A DNA stretch of 64,000 nt from Methyloferula stellata AR4 (GTDB taxonomy: Bacteria; Pseudomonadota; Alphaproteobacteria; Rhizobiales; Beijerinckiaceae), in assembly GCF_000385335.1 (NCBI RefSeq), contig NZ_ARWA01000001.1, positions 2,868,001 through 2,932,000 on the forward strand, read 5' to 3'. The translations under genes were made by a program, and so were the position numbers. Under the pieces are notes generated by a model. That model was not told where the DNA came from and did no database searches. It saw only the letters and a list, made by a program, of their open reading frames with translations. The first letter of the stretch is position 1. Each line of letters begins with the position of its first letter. Shown piece after piece: positions 28,420 to 38,806 of the stretch.

Positions 28420-30726
28420 GTGAGCGCGCAAGCTGAAGAGCGCAAATTGGCCGAGGCCGCTCGGAACGCAAAAATGGAGGGCGCTGTGCTCGAAGCGCGC
28501 CCGGCGGACGGGCAGGGCCTTTCGACCGAGGGGTCGCCCGCAGCCTCCATTCCGGTCATGGACGACCTTGGCGATATCGCCGGACGCCCGGCCGAGCTCG
28601 CCCAGTCGCCGCAACGCTTCATCAATCGCGAATTGTCCTGGCTCGAATTCAATCGGCGCGTCCTTGAAGAAGCGTCCAATCGCAATCATCCTTTGCTCGA
28701 GCAGCTTCGGTTTTTGTCGATTTCCGCCAATAATCTCGATGAATTCTTCATGGTGCGTGTGGCCGGTCTCCGCGGGCAAGTTCTTGCCGGAATCAGCACG
28801 GCCTCCGAGGATGGCCTGACACCGCCGGAGCAATTGACCAAAGTCCGCGACCGCGTCGGATTGCTCGCTGCCGAACAGCAGCGGCGCTGGCGCGAATTGC
28901 GTCAGGAGCTGAACGACGCCAATATTGTCATCGTCGACCCGAAGGACCTCAGCGAGGCCGAGACGGCTTGGCTCGAACAGCATTTCCTTGCCTATATTTT
29001 TCCGGTCTTGACGCCGCTCGCCGTCGATCCGGCGCATCCTTTCCCTTTCATCCCGAATCTCGGGGCGACGATCGCGCTCGAATTGGTGCAACCGGGCGAA
29101 CATAAAAGCTTGCGCGCCTTGATCCGGCTGCCGGCCAAGATCAGCCGCTTCATCCGGCTTCCTGACGGGCTCGGTGAGCGCGGCCAGCGCTTCATCTCGC
29201 TTGAAAATCTCATCAGCATTTTCACTCAGAGCCTGTTTCCAGGCTATCTCGTGCGCGGGCAGGGGCTCTTCCGGATCATTCGCGACAGTGATCTTGAAGT
29301 CGAAGAAGAAGCCGAAGACCTCGTGCTCTTTTTCGAAAGCGCTTTGAAGCGGCGCCGGCGCGGTTCCGTCATCAGGGCCGAGTTCGACAGCATGATGCCG
29401 GACGAGCTGCGGGTCTTCGTGGCCGAAGAACTCGACGTCGCGCCGGAGGAGGTCTTCGTCCTCGACGGCATGCTCGCCTTGAACGATCTCACCGAAGTCG
29501 TCGCGCTCGACCGCCCGGAGCTGAAGTTCAAGCCCTATAATCCGCGCTTTCCGGAACGTGTGCGCGATAATGGCGGCGATTGTTTTTTGGCGATCCGCCA
29601 GAAGGATCTGGTCGTCCACCATCCGTATGAATCCTTCGACGTCGTGGTCCAGTTCCTGGATCAGGCGGCCCGCGATCCGAATGTCGTCGCAATCAAGCAG
29701 ACGCTTTATCGCACCTCGTCCGACAGTCCGATCGTGCGCGCCTTGATCGAGGCGGCGGAGGCCGGCAAATCGGTGACGGCGCTCGTCGAATTGAAGGCGC
29801 GTTTCGACGAAGAGGCCAATATCCGCTGGGCCCGCGATCTCGAACGTGCCGGCGCGCAAGTCGTCTTCGGCTTCATCGAGCTCAAGACGCATGGCAAATT
29901 ATCGATGGTCGTGCGCCGCGAAGCCGGCACTTTGATCACCTATTGCCACGTCGGCACCGGCAATTATCATCCGGTGACGGCGCGGATCTACACGGATATT
30001 TCGTTCTTCACCGCCGACCCGGTCATCGGGCGGGATGTGTCGCGCATCTTCAATTACATCACGGGCTATGCCGAGCCGGCGGGGCTCGAGCGGATGGCCG
30101 TCTCACCGATCTCGCTCAAGAAGAAGCTTCTCGCGCACATCCACCAGGAAATCGCTTTTGCCAAAGCCGGCAAGCCGGCCAATATTTGGGGCAAATGCAA
30201 CGCTCTCGTCGATCCGGAAATCATTGATGCTTTTTACGAGGCAAGCCAGGCCGGCGTGAAAATCGATCTCGTTATCCGCGGCATTTGCTGTCTGCGGCCG
30301 GGCGTGAACGGCCTGTCCGAAAACATTCGGGTGAAATCGATCATCGGGCGTTTTCTGGAACATGCGCGCGTCTATGCGTTCGGCGGCGGTCACGATCTTC
30401 CGCACCCGAAAGCCCATGTCTATATTTCCTCGGCCGACCTCATGCCGCGCAACCTCGACCGTCGCGTTGAAGTTTTGTGCCCGATCCTCAATCCGACTGT
30501 GCATGAGCAAGTCCTCGATCAGATTCTTCTTGCCAACATGCTCGACAATCAACAGAGTTACCGGGTCTTGCCGGATGGTTCGAGCGCGCGCATATCAACG
30601 CAGCCGGGCGAAGAGCCTTTCAACGCCCATTCTTACTTCATGACAAATCCGAGTCTGTCCGGCCGTGGGAAATCCCTTAAGGAATCTAGTCCCAAGACGC
30701 TCCTCAAACGTTTGGAAGCCCGCTGA
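28420..30726 (+). CDS. ppk: Polyphosphate kinase 1
   Basis: A 768-residue PPK1, which polymerises the gamma phosphate of ATP into polyphosphate. The N-terminal domain opens with [20 protein letters not shown]; the catalytic half has the phospholipase-D-like repeats, with [13 protein letters not shown] containing the autophosphorylated histidine and [15 protein letters not shown] after it. [19 protein letters not shown] is the second such repeat. Start is taken as GTG at 28420 with AGGAGG six bases upstream. The exopolyphosphatase gene follows after seven bases, so synthesis and breakdown of polyphosphate share a transcript. Confidence 0.95.
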   Translation: MSAQAEERKLAEAARNAKMEGAVLEARPADGQGLSTEGSPAASIPVMDDLGDIAGRPAELAQSPQRFINRELSWLEFNRRVLEEASNRNHPLLEQLRFLSISANNLDEFFMVRVAGLRGQVLAGISTASEDGLTPPEQLTKVRDRVGLLAAEQQRRWRELRQELNDANIVIVDPKDLSEAETAWLEQHFLAYIFPVLTPLAVDPAHPFPFIPNLGATIALELVQPGEHKSLRALIRLPAKISRFIRLPDGLGERGQRFISLENLISIFTQSLFPGYLVRGQGLFRIIRDSDLEVEEEAEDLVLFFESALKRRRRGSVIRAEFDSMMPDELRVFVAEELDVAPEEVFVLDGMLALNDLTEVVALDRPELKFKPYNPRFPERVRDNGGDCFLAIRQKDLVVHHPYESFDVVVQFLDQAARDPNVVAIKQTLYRTSSDSPIVRALIEAAEAGKSVTALVELKARFDEEANIRWARDLERAGAQVVFGFIELKTHGKLSMVVRREAGTLITYCHVGTGNYHPVTARIYTDISFFTADPVIGRDVSRIFNYITGYAEPAGLERMAVSPISLKKKLLAHIHQEIAFAKAGKPANIWGKCNALVDPEIIDAFYEASQAGVKIDLVIRGICCLRPGVNGLSENIRVKSIIGRFLEHARVYAFGGGHDLPHPKAHVYISSADLMPRNLDRRVEVLCPILNPTVHEQVLDQILLANMLDNQQSYRVLPDGSSARISTQPGEEPFNAHSYFMTNPSLSGRGKSLKESSPKTLLKRLEAR

Positions 30727-30733
30727 ACCATCG

Positions 30734-32254
30734 ATGCAGGTTTCAGACGCATTGTCAGCGCGCCTACCGGCGGAACATCGTCCGCTTGCGATCGTCGATA
30801 TAGGATCCAACTCGGTGCGACTGGTCGCCTATGAGGGGCCGTCGCGTTCGCCGAATCAGATCTTCAACGAAAAATCCCTTTGCGCACTCGGTCACGGCGT
30901 TTTTACCACCGGCAAATTGCCGAAGTCGGGGATGGAAAAGGCGCTGACGGCGCTGCGGCGTTTTCGCGTTCTCATCGAACTGATGGAAGCAAACGACGTC
31001 TATGTCGTCGCGACAGCGGCCGCGCGGGATGCCTCGAACGGGCCGGAATTCGTGAAGGCCGCGGAAGAGGCGATCGGCGCGCCGATCGCGCTTCTTTCGG
31101 GCGAGCGCGAAGCGCAGCTTTCCGCGCTGGGCGTCATCTCCGGAATTTATAAACCGAACGGCATTGTCGGCGATCTTGGCGGCGGCTCGCTGGAATTGAT
31201 CGATGTGAAAGGCGCGCATCTCGGCAAGGGCGCGACCCTGCCGCTGGGCGGTCTTGCCTTGATGGACGCGTCAGAACGCTCGCCCCGCGCCGCCGTGAAG
31301 ATCGTGCGCGACGCACTGTCCCGCTGCAAGATTCTCGAAAAGCTCCAGGGCCGCACCTTCTATGCCGTCGGCGGCACGTGGCGTGCGCTGGCCAAGCTTC
31401 ACATGCACCAGCGCAACTATCCTCTGCCGGTCATGCATGGCTACGTCATTCCGGCGCAGGACGCAGCCGCCTTCGCTGGTCTCGTCGAGCGCGTCAACAC
31501 CGAGGCTTTGAACTCGATCGCTTCCGTCAATGCGGCGCGGCGGCCGCTGCTTGCTTATGGCGCCGTCGTTCTCGAAGAGATCATCCAGATCGCGCATCCG
31601 AGCGAGATCGTCATTTCGACCGCCGGCGTGCGGGAAGGGCTGATCTACGAAAAACTCGATGAAGCCCAACGGCGCCTCGATCCTTTGCTCGTCACCGCGC
31701 GCGAATTGAACGACCTCTTGTCACGCGCACCGGCCGCAGGCGAGGAGCTTTGCGTCTGGACCGATCACTTCATGAAATCGACGCATCTCGAAGAGACGCC
31801 GGAAGAGAAGCGGTTGCGCCATGCGGCGTCGCTTCTAGCCGACGTCAATTGGCGCGCGCATCCAGACTATCGCGGCGAGCAGAGCCTCAACATGGTCGCC
31901 AATGCGTCCTTCATGGGGATCGATCATGCCGCGCGCGCGTTTCTGGCGCTCTCCACCTCCTACCGGCATTTGAGCGCGGAAGAAGACATCAGCCCACAAT
32001 TGCGGTCGCTCGTTTCGGCCCGGATGCTCGACCGCGCCCGTATTTTCGGCGCGGTCGCGCGGGTGGCCTTTATCATCTCGGCGGCGATGCCTGGTGTTTT
32101 GCCGCGCACGCCATTGGCCTGTCAGAAGACGAAGCTCGTCCTCACTTTGCCGAGCGATCTCGCCGATCTCGCCGGCGACCGGCTGATGAACCGTTTGAAG
32201 CAATTGGCACGGCAGATCGGCCGGGAGCCGGCCATCGCCATCATGGGCAGATAG
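30734..32254 (+). CDS. ppx: Exopolyphosphatase (Ppx/GppA family)
   Basis: A 506-residue Ppx/GppA phosphatase, with N-terminal IVDIGSNSVRLVAYEG (phosphate 1), VVATAAARDASNG, and IVGDLGGGSLELIDV (phosphate 2), followed by a C-terminal helical HD-like region. It removes terminal phosphates from polyphosphate or hydrolyses pppGpp; adjacency to ppk favours polyphosphate. The ATG at 30734 lies seven bases after the ppk stop. The ppk-ppx-rnd-aspS order is typical of Hyphomicrobiales. Confidence 0.93.
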   Translation: MQVSDALSARLPAEHRPLAIVDIGSNSVRLVAYEGPSRSPNQIFNEKSLCALGHGVFTTGKLPKSGMEKALTALRRFRVLIELMEANDVYVVATAAARDASNGPEFVKAAEEAIGAPIALLSGEREAQLSALGVISGIYKPNGIVGDLGGGSLELIDVKGAHLGKGATLPLGGLALMDASERSPRAAVKIVRDALSRCKILEKLQGRTFYAVGGTWRALAKLHMHQRNYPLPVMHGYVIPAQDAAAFAGLVERVNTEALNSIASVNAARRPLLAYGAVVLEEIIQIAHPSEIVISTAGVREGLIYEKLDEAQRRLDPLLVTARELNDLLSRAPAAGEELCVWTDHFMKSTHLEETPEEKRLRHAASLLADVNWRAHPDYRGEQSLNMVANASFMGIDHAARAFLALSTSYRHLSAEEDISPQLRSLVSARMLDRARIFGAVARVAFIISAAMPGVLPRTPLACQKTKLVLTLPSDLADLAGDRLMNRLKQLARQIGREPAIAIMGR

Positions 32255-32294
32255 CGCCGCGGGATAAAGCAGCAGACCGCATGATCAAGCTTGC

Positions 32295-33470
32295 TTAGCC
32301 CGTGGCCGTCTCAGACGCCTCTGCCTCTTGCCATTCGAGGGTGACGACCTTGCCCTTCTCGATCGTCAGCGCGAGCCGGCCGTGTTTCAGCTCCAGCGCC
32401 TTCTCACCGAAAATGGCATGGCGCCAACCCGTGAGACTTGCGACAGGCGCGCGGTCATCGCAAGCGATCGCATCGAGATCGTCGACGGTTGCGATCATCT
32501 TCGCGGCGACGCCATGCGCTTCGCTCACTTGACGCAGCAGTACTTTCAAAAGCTCGACAGTCGCGCCGCCGCTGGAGCGCCGCTCGCGTTCGAGCTTTGG
32601 CAGCGTCGCCGGATCGCGCGCGAGACCTTGCTCGATCGCCGCTAGGATCTGCGCGCCCGAGCGCGAGTTTTCCATGCCGCGCGGAAAACTCCGCAGATTG
32701 CTCAAGGCCTCGGGAGACCGCGGCGCAGCAAGGGCGATCTCGACCAGAATATCGTCCTTCAACACGCGCGAACGCGGCACGTCGCGGCCTTGCGCCTCGG
32801 CCTCGCGCCAGGCCGCGATTTCCATCAGGACGGCGAGATCGCGCGGCTTCCTTACGCGCTGGCGGAATCGCTCCCAGGCATTTTCGGGATGCTGCTCATA
32901 GGTCGAAGGCGAAGTGAGCTGCGCCAATTCATCGTCGAGCCAGGACAGACGTCCGGTCCGCTCAAGCTTTTGCCGCAGCAGCACATAGACATCACGCAGA
33001 TAGGTGACGTCGGCGATGGCATAATCGACCTGCGCGGCCGAGAGGGGGCGGCGTGACCAGTCGGTGAAGCGCGACGATTTATCGAGCGCGACTTTGGTGA
33101 GCGTTTGAACCAGCTCGCTATAGGAGACTTGATCGCCGAAACCGCAGACCATGGCCGCGACTTGCGTATCGAAAAGCGGCGCCGGGATCAATTTCGCGAG
33201 ATGCCAGAAAATTTCGACATCCTGGCGCGCCGCATGAAAGACTTTGACGATCCTCTGATCGGCCATCAACGCGAAAAGCGGACTTAAGTCCAATCCCTCC
33301 GCCAGGGCATCGACGGCGACAGCTTCGTCCTCCGACGCAAGCTGCACGACGCAGAGCTTCGGCCAGAACGTTGTCTCCCTCAAAAACTCCGTGTCGACCG
33401 TAATATAGGGATGTTTTGCAAGGCGATGGCAGACATCTGCCAAGTCCTGCGTCGTCGCAATAAGATCCAT
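32295..33470 (-). CDS. rnd: Ribonuclease D
   Basis: A 391-residue DEDD-type 3'-5' exonuclease that trims tRNA precursors. Exo I is [13 protein letters not shown], Exo [14 protein letters not shown], and Exo [13 protein letters not shown]; an HRDC domain follows (about residues 215-290) and a second helical unit to the C terminus. The gene converges on ppx with a 40-base gap. Confidence 0.95.
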   Translation of the reverse strand: MDLIATTQDLADVCHRLAKHPYITVDTEFLRETTFWPKLCVVQLASEDEAVAVDALAEGLDLSPLFALMADQRIVKVFHAARQDVEIFWHLAKLIPAPLFDTQVAAMVCGFGDQVSYSELVQTLTKVALDKSSRFTDWSRRPLSAAQVDYAIADVTYLRDVYVLLRQKLERTGRLSWLDDELAQLTSPSTYEQHPENAWERFRQRVRKPRDLAVLMEIAAWREAEAQGRDVPRSRVLKDDILVEIALAAPRSPEALSNLRSFPRGMENSRSGAQILAAIEQGLARDPATLPKLERERRSSGGATVELLKVLLRQVSEAHGVAAKMIATVDDLDAIACDDRAPVASLTGWRHAIFGEKALELKHGRLALTIEKGKVVTLEWQEAEASETATG

Positions 33471-33829
33471 ATCGCAGTCATTAAAGGAAACTGCGCCAAG
33501 CGGCTAGCAGCGCGATGCAGCCCATACCCTTGAAAAGCACAGGAAATTGCCATGAATGGATTGGTGCAGGTCTTAAATTGATAGATTAATAAATAAATGT
33601 AACATATTATATTTATTGTATTTTTGTTGTGCAGTCTATTTTGTGGTTAGAAAACCGAAGCCGCGCCGGCTCAAAATCCTTGGCAAAAAATGTCCATAAT
33701 TTGATCGAAATTGCCGAAGCCTCGGGCGCCATCTTTTCCGCTCAATTGGCGTGCTTTCGATCGTGGTGGTTCTGGTTTAAACAGAATCGCCTTCTTGCTT
33801 CACATCCCTGCCTAGAGCGGCTTTTCCCA
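33471..33829. other. AT-rich intergenic region between rnd and ialB
   Basis: About 360 bases without a convincing gene. Positions 33575-33635 are strikingly AT rich for this genome and contain AATAAAT and ATTTATT arms 12 bases apart. The region must hold the divergent promoters of rnd and the IalB gene. Confidence 0.6.
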
Positions 33830-34429
33830 ATGTCTTTGTCCCGATTTGCCGTTTTATGCCTTTTGCTTGCGAGCCCACAGGCGGCGCTGGCGCAGAAGTC
33901 CACGCCGCAAAAATCCACGCCGGCGCCCGCGTCTCCCAAGCCCTCTGCCACAAGTCCGAGCCCCAGCCCCAATCCGGAGTCCCAGATCACGACTACGTCT
34001 TTCGGGGATTGGGCTTTGCGTTGTCAGCGCATCAATGAAAGCAGCCATCAAAATTGCGAGGTCTCGCTGACGATCCAACAGAAGGATCAGCCGGCGCCGA
34101 TTGCCAAGATCGCGCTCGGACGGCCAATCGCAGCCCAAGGCATCCATCTCCTCGTTTTGCTGCCGAACAACGTCTCGTTTCCGAGTTCCGTCCAGATCAA
34201 ATCCGACGACAAGGATATTTGGGCCATAGACGTTCCCTGGCAGCGCTGCATTCCGGGTGCCTGTTTCGCCGAGACGGCCTTGAAGGATTCGGATCTGGTC
34301 CGCTGGCGCGCGCTCGACAGTGCGGGCAAGATCACCTTCAAGGATGCGTCGTCGAACGAGGTCGGGATCAGCTTTTCCTTCCACGGATTGACGCAGGCGC
34401 TCGATGCTTTGTCACAGCAATCGGAATAG
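33830..34429 (+). CDS. Invasion-associated locus B (IalB) family protein
   Basis: A 199-residue protein with a signal peptide ending ALAQ, a Ser/Pro/Thr/Lys-rich linker (about residues 22-48), then the IalB domain: SFGDWALRCQRI, CEVSLTIQQKDQ, PWQRCIPGACFAE. The four cysteines of the domain are present. IalB proteins are periplasmic or envelope-associated and widespread in Hyphomicrobiales; the name comes from Bartonella and does not imply invasion here. The frame is open upstream, but the signal peptide marks the ATG at 33830. Confidence 0.87.
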   Translation: MSLSRFAVLCLLLASPQAALAQKSTPQKSTPAPASPKPSATSPSPSPNPESQITTTSFGDWALRCQRINESSHQNCEVSLTIQQKDQPAPIAKIALGRPIAAQGIHLLVLLPNNVSFPSSVQIKSDDKDIWAIDVPWQRCIPGACFAETALKDSDLVRWRALDSAGKITFKDASSNEVGISFSFHGLTQALDALSQQSE

Positions 34430-34569
34430 CTAAGGCCTAAGGCGCTTCATCTGCCGCACGTACGGCATGACTTGTGCCTTGACAAGATGCTGCGCCTCAT
34501 GCGGTTCTCCGCCCGGTCTCGCGACGATGAATGCGAGACTTTTCTCCCACTTCTTTTATTTGTGAAGAT

Positions 34570-36369
34570 ATGACGCACTGCTACCGTTCGCATACCTGCG
34601 GCGCCCTGCGCGAAGCTGAAGCCGGCAAAACCACTCGTTTGTCTGGCTGGTGCCATCGCATCCGCGACCATGGCGGCGTGCTCTTCATCGATCTGCGCGA
34701 TCATTACGGCATGACGCAATGCGTCGTCGATCCGGATTCACCCGCCTTCAAACTGGCCGAGAAACTGCGCTCCGAATGGGTGGTGCGGATCGACGGCTCC
34801 GTGCGCCTGCGTCCGGCCGGGACCGAAAACCCCGAGATGCCGACCGGCATGATCGAAGTCTATGTCACCGAGATCGAGGTTTTGGGCGCCGCGGCCGAAT
34901 TGCCCATGCCGGTCTTCGGCGATGTCGATTATCCGGAGGATATCCGCCTCAAATATCGCTTTCTCGATCTGCGTCGCGAGAAGCTGCACAAGAACATCAT
35001 GCTTCGCGGCAAGGTCGTCGATAGCATGCGGGCCCGGATGAAAGAGCAGGGGTTCTTCGAATTCCAGACGCCCATCCTGACGGCATCGAGTCCGGAAGGC
35101 GCGCGCGATTTTCTTGTGCCGTCGCGCATTCATCCCGGCAAATTCTATGCGCTGCCGCAGGCGCCGCAGCAATATAAACAGCTCTTGATGATGGCAGGTT
35201 TCGACCGCTATTTTCAGATCGCGCCTTGCTTTCGTGACGAAGATCCGCGCGCCGACCGTTTGCCGGGCGAATTCTACCAGCTTGACGTCGAGATGAGTTT
35301 CGTCACGCAGGAAGACATCTTCGCCGCCATGGAGCCGGTCATCCGCGGCATATTCGAGGAATTCGGCGAAGGCCGCCCGGTGACGCAGCAATGGCGGCGC
35401 ATTCCCTATGCCGAGTCCATGCTGAAATATGGCTCGGACAAACCCGATCTGCGCAACCCGCTCATCATCGCCGATGTGACGGAAGAGTTTTCACGCGACG
35501 ACGTGAGCTTCAAAGCCTTCAAGGGCGTCATCGCGCAAGGCGGTGTCGTGCGCGCGATACCGGCAACCAATGCCGGTGCGCAGCCGCGAAGCTTCTTCGA
35601 CAAGCTCAACGATTGGGCCAAGGGCGAAGGCGCCGCCGGTCTCGGCTATATCATCTTCGAAGGCGAAGCGGATGCGATGACCGGCAAAGGTCCCATCGCG
35701 AAATTTTTGCCGCCGAACGTGCAAGCACTCATCGCCGAGAAATGCGGCCTGAAGCCGGGCGATGCCGTTTTTTTTGCCTGCGATCAGGCAGAAAAGGCGG
35801 CGAAGCTCGCCGGCGCCGCGCGTCTCAAGATCGGTCTCGACCTCGGGCTCACAGATCTCGAGCGGATCGAGCTCTGCTGGATCGTCGATTTCCCTATGTA
35901 CGAATGGAACGAGGACGACAAGAGAGTCGATTTCTCGCACAATCCCTTCTCGATGCCGCAAGGCGGTCTTGATGCGCTGACGACGCAGGACCCGCTGACG
36001 ATCAAGGCGTTCCAATATGACATCGCCTGCAATGGCTATGAGATCGCGTCGGGCGGCATCCGCAACCATGTGCCCGAGGCCATGGTGAAGGCCTTCGAGA
36101 TCGCAGGCTACAGTGAAGAGACGGTCGTCGAGCGCTTCGGCGGCATGTATCGCGCCTTCCAATATGGCGCGCCGCCGCATGGCGGCATGGCGGCCGGCGT
36201 CGATCGCATCATCATGCTGCTCGCGCGCGTGCAAAACCTGCGCGAAATCTCGCTTTTCCCGATGAATCAGCGCGCCGAAGATCTGCTGATGGGCGCGCCC
36301 TCGGACGCGACGCCGAAGCAGCTGCGCGAACTGCACATCAGGCTCAATCTGCCCGAGGCGAAAGGATAG
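34570..36369 (+). CDS. aspS: Aspartyl-tRNA synthetase (bacterial type)
   Basis: A 599-residue class IIb synthetase. The OB-fold anticodon domain ([19 protein letters not shown] to about residue 110) is followed by motif 2 ([22 protein letters not shown], in two blocks), the bacterial GAD insertion, and motif 3 ([20 protein letters not shown]). It attaches Asp to tRNA-Asp, possibly also tRNA-Asn as in many alphaproteobacteria. ATG 34570 gives the usual N terminus; an ATG 13 codons upstream is possible. Confidence 0.95.
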   Translation: MTHCYRSHTCGALREAEAGKTTRLSGWCHRIRDHGGVLFIDLRDHYGMTQCVVDPDSPAFKLAEKLRSEWVVRIDGSVRLRPAGTENPEMPTGMIEVYVTEIEVLGAAAELPMPVFGDVDYPEDIRLKYRFLDLRREKLHKNIMLRGKVVDSMRARMKEQGFFEFQTPILTASSPEGARDFLVPSRIHPGKFYALPQAPQQYKQLLMMAGFDRYFQIAPCFRDEDPRADRLPGEFYQLDVEMSFVTQEDIFAAMEPVIRGIFEEFGEGRPVTQQWRRIPYAESMLKYGSDKPDLRNPLIIADVTEEFSRDDVSFKAFKGVIAQGGVVRAIPATNAGAQPRSFFDKLNDWAKGEGAAGLGYIIFEGEADAMTGKGPIAKFLPPNVQALIAEKCGLKPGDAVFFACDQAEKAAKLAGAARLKIGLDLGLTDLERIELCWIVDFPMYEWNEDDKRVDFSHNPFSMPQGGLDALTTQDPLTIKAFQYDIACNGYEIASGGIRNHVPEAMVKAFEIAGYSEETVVERFGGMYRAFQYGAPPHGGMAAGVDRIIMLLARVQNLREISLFPMNQRAEDLLMGAPSDATPKQLRELHIRLNLPEAKG

Positions 36370-36390
36370 GACGGACCGGCTCGAAGACCG

Positions 36391-38643
36391 TCACTCGCCT
36401 GCGAGCGTCTTCTTGACGAGCTCATATCCGTCGCACTGATTGGTCCTGATCGCCGTGTCCGAGAAGTCGTAGTCGCGCGAGGACGGTTCACCGGTCGTGC
36501 CGGCGCGGATGAACCGCGTGATCGTCGTCGCCACGCCATCGCCCATCAGTTCGATAAACAACGGGCGCTGCTTGATCTTCGCGAGTTCCGCCGGATCGAC
36601 ATAGTTCAGCAGACCTTCGACCAGCCAGCGATAGGCTCTGACCGTCTCGCGAAAGCGAAGATCGCTTCGAACGCGTTCCGAGTAAACGATCTCGTCACGC
36701 CGCGCCATGACCTCCATCATATTCGTCGGCAATGGCCGCTGCCCGGCGAAGAGATCGACGATGAAGACGCGCTTTCCGTCCGGCCCGCAGCGATCGACGA
36801 CAATATCGAGCGGCGAATTGCTGATGATACCGCCATCCCAATAGGCTTTTCCGTCGATGATCGTCCACGGAAAACCCGGCGGCAGACTGCCGCTGGCGAG
36901 CACATGGTCGGGCGTCAGATCATCGACATAGCTGTCGAAGACTTCGAGTTCGGCCGTCGTCACATTGACGGCACCCACCAGCAGGCGGACGGGGCTCGCC
37001 TTCAATTTGGGGAAGTCGACATATTTTGAGATCAGCGTCTTCATCGGCGTGGTGTCGTAATAGCTGGTCCAGCTCGACGGCGAGGTCACCGGGCCGAAGA
37101 ATGACGGCAACCATCGCGGCTTGAAGAAATTCGGCACACCGAACATGAGAATTTCCATCGAAGTCGCGGCGCGGTTCGCTTCACGAAACGGCCCGAAATG
37201 CGTCGAGACCGCGAGCTCCGCCCAGAAGGCTTCGAGAGCTTGCGTTGCGTGATGCGGATTGCCGGCGATGATCGCGCCGTTCAAAGCGCCGATCGAAATG
37301 CCGGCGACGATATCGGGAAAAATCCGCTCCTCTTCGAGCGCCTTCACCACTCCGCATTCGAAAGCCCCGAGCGCGCCGCCGCCTTGCAGGATCAGCACGG
37401 TCTGCGGCGGGATCCGGTCAAGCGCGAAGTCTTGATCGTGCAGATGTTCCTTGATCGGCAGAATATTGGCACGGTATCTTATAAGTCCTTCGGCCTTTCT
37501 GGTTTCTTCAGCCGGGCGGCCGATCGAGAACAGCGCCCGCAGCACATCGTCCTTGAGATAGAAAAGGGCGTAGGAATGCGCATCGAGCGCGCCTCTGGCA
37601 ATCCGCTCGCTTGCCTTTTCTGGCGCACCTAGAACGTTGAAGCTGATGTCGCCGATGTCGCAGAAAAAATAAGAGACCTCATCATAGCATTGCCGGCGGC
37701 CGAGCATGTTTTTAGCGGCGAGGCGCCCTTGCTTCGCGGCGCTGTCCAAATGTTCGATATGGCGGCGCATCGTGAAAACCGGATCGTAGAAGCTCGTCAC
37801 ATCGCCCGCGGCGAAGACATGCGGCACATTTGTCCGCAGCATGTCGTCGACGACGACGAGGCCTTCATACAAGTGGATGCCGCTTCCCTCCAGGAACTCG
37901 GTCGCGGGCGTCACGCCAATATTGACCACGACCATATCGCAGGGCAGGCGCTGTCCTGACCGGGTCTCGACCTCGCGCACCCGGTCCGGGCCGTGCAGCG
38001 CGACGGGCGCATCGTAAAGCAGCATGGAGGCGCCTTTAGCCTCCACATGCTGTCTGAAATATTCGCTGATGGTCGGCGCTTCGAGATGCGGGAGGACAAG
38101 ACCACCCCGTTCTATGATCGTGACATGCACGCCAAGCTCCATGAGAGACATGGCGATTTCCATGCCGAGGAAGCTCGCGCCAAGCACGACGGCCCGTTTC
38201 GCACCTGCTGCGACCTCGCGCCGGATCGCTTCGCTGTCCGCGGCGGTCCGTAAATAAAGCACGCCGGGCAGCGTCGCTCCCGGAACCGAAAGGCGCGTTG
38301 GGCTCGCCCCGGTCGCGATCAAAAGGCTCTCATAATGGATTTGCTCAAGCGCCGCGGTCATCACGGTCTGCGCAACAGGATCGACCGCGATGGCCTTGGT
38401 GTTCAGCGCGACTTCGATGTTCTGCTCGCGATAGAAGCTCGCCGGATGAACGAGGAGTTGCGCTTCGTCCCGCTTGCCGACCAGAAACTGTTTGGAGAGC
38501 GGCGGCCGGTAATAGGGCAGCAGACTCTCGGCCGACAAAATCAGAATCGAGCCCGCTGCGCCTTCGAGCCGGAGCACTTCGGCGGCGACCGCGCTGGCGA
38601 CTCCGCCTCCGATCAGGAGGTGGTCAATGTTCCGCGTTGTCAT
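36391..38643 (-). CDS. Fusion of FAD-dependent oxidoreductase and patatin-like phospholipase
   Basis: A 750-residue protein with two complete enzyme units. Residues 1-400 form a ferredoxin-reductase-like FAD/NAD(P) domain: LLIGGGVASA (FAD), VVLGASFLGMEIA near 152-164 (NAD), and VFAAGDVTSF near 277-285. Residues 415-750 form a patatin domain: oxyanion motif GGGALG at 421-426, nucleophile elbow G-I-S-I-G with Ser450, and the catalytic Asp603 in DGG, followed by a DUF3734-like tail (ARRDEIVYSERVRSDLR). All dyad residues are intact. ATG 38643 has GGAGAG five bases upstream; the frame is open for 118 codons further. It lies downstream of xoxF on the same strand. Substrates unknown. Confidence 0.9.
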   Translation of the reverse strand: MTTRNIDHLLIGGGVASAVAAEVLRLEGAAGSILILSAESLLPYYRPPLSKQFLVGKRDEAQLLVHPASFYREQNIEVALNTKAIAVDPVAQTVMTAALEQIHYESLLIATGASPTRLSVPGATLPGVLYLRTAADSEAIRREVAAGAKRAVVLGASFLGMEIAMSLMELGVHVTIIERGGLVLPHLEAPTISEYFRQHVEAKGASMLLYDAPVALHGPDRVREVETRSGQRLPCDMVVVNIGVTPATEFLEGSGIHLYEGLVVVDDMLRTNVPHVFAAGDVTSFYDPVFTMRRHIEHLDSAAKQGRLAAKNMLGRRQCYDEVSYFFCDIGDISFNVLGAPEKASERIARGALDAHSYALFYLKDDVLRALFSIGRPAEETRKAEGLIRYRANILPIKEHLHDQDFALDRIPPQTVLILQGGGALGAFECGVVKALEEERIFPDIVAGISIGALNGAIIAGNPHHATQALEAFWAELAVSTHFGPFREANRAATSMEILMFGVPNFFKPRWLPSFFGPVTSPSSWTSYYDTTPMKTLISKYVDFPKLKASPVRLLVGAVNVTTAELEVFDSYVDDLTPDHVLASGSLPPGFPWTIIDGKAYWDGGIISNSPLDIVVDRCGPDGKRVFIVDLFAGQRPLPTNMMEVMARRDEIVYSERVRSDLRFRETVRAYRWLVEGLLNYVDPAELAKIKQRPLFIELMGDGVATTITRFIRAGTTGEPSSRDYDFSDTAIRTNQCDGYELVKKTLAGE

Positions 38644-38746
38644 AAAGCTCTCCTTCATGCGCGGCCAAGGCGCCCGGCGGAAGCCTATCACCATGCTCTT
38701 TGCACGGATATGAAACCTGCGCGATGAAGCCTGAGCCTCAAAACGA

Positions 38747-38774
38747 TTGGAGCCGCCTTTGAAGGCGGCTCCAA
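38747..38774. terminator. Strong hairpin between xoxF and the oxidoreductase-patatin gene
   Basis: TTGGAGCCGCC pairs perfectly with GGCGGCTCCAA (11 bp, six-base loop). Read on the plus strand a run of six T follows. On the minus strand, after xoxF, the stem is followed by ATCGTTTT, so termination of xoxF is plausible but less ideal. Confidence 0.7.
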
Positions 38775-38806
38775 CTTTTTTAGAAGGCTCTGAACGAAGG
38801 CGAGCG

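Noticed and set aside
28381-29892. 503-codon minus-strand frame across ppk
   Set aside because: Lies antisense to conserved ppk; no ribosome binding site or recognisable motifs.
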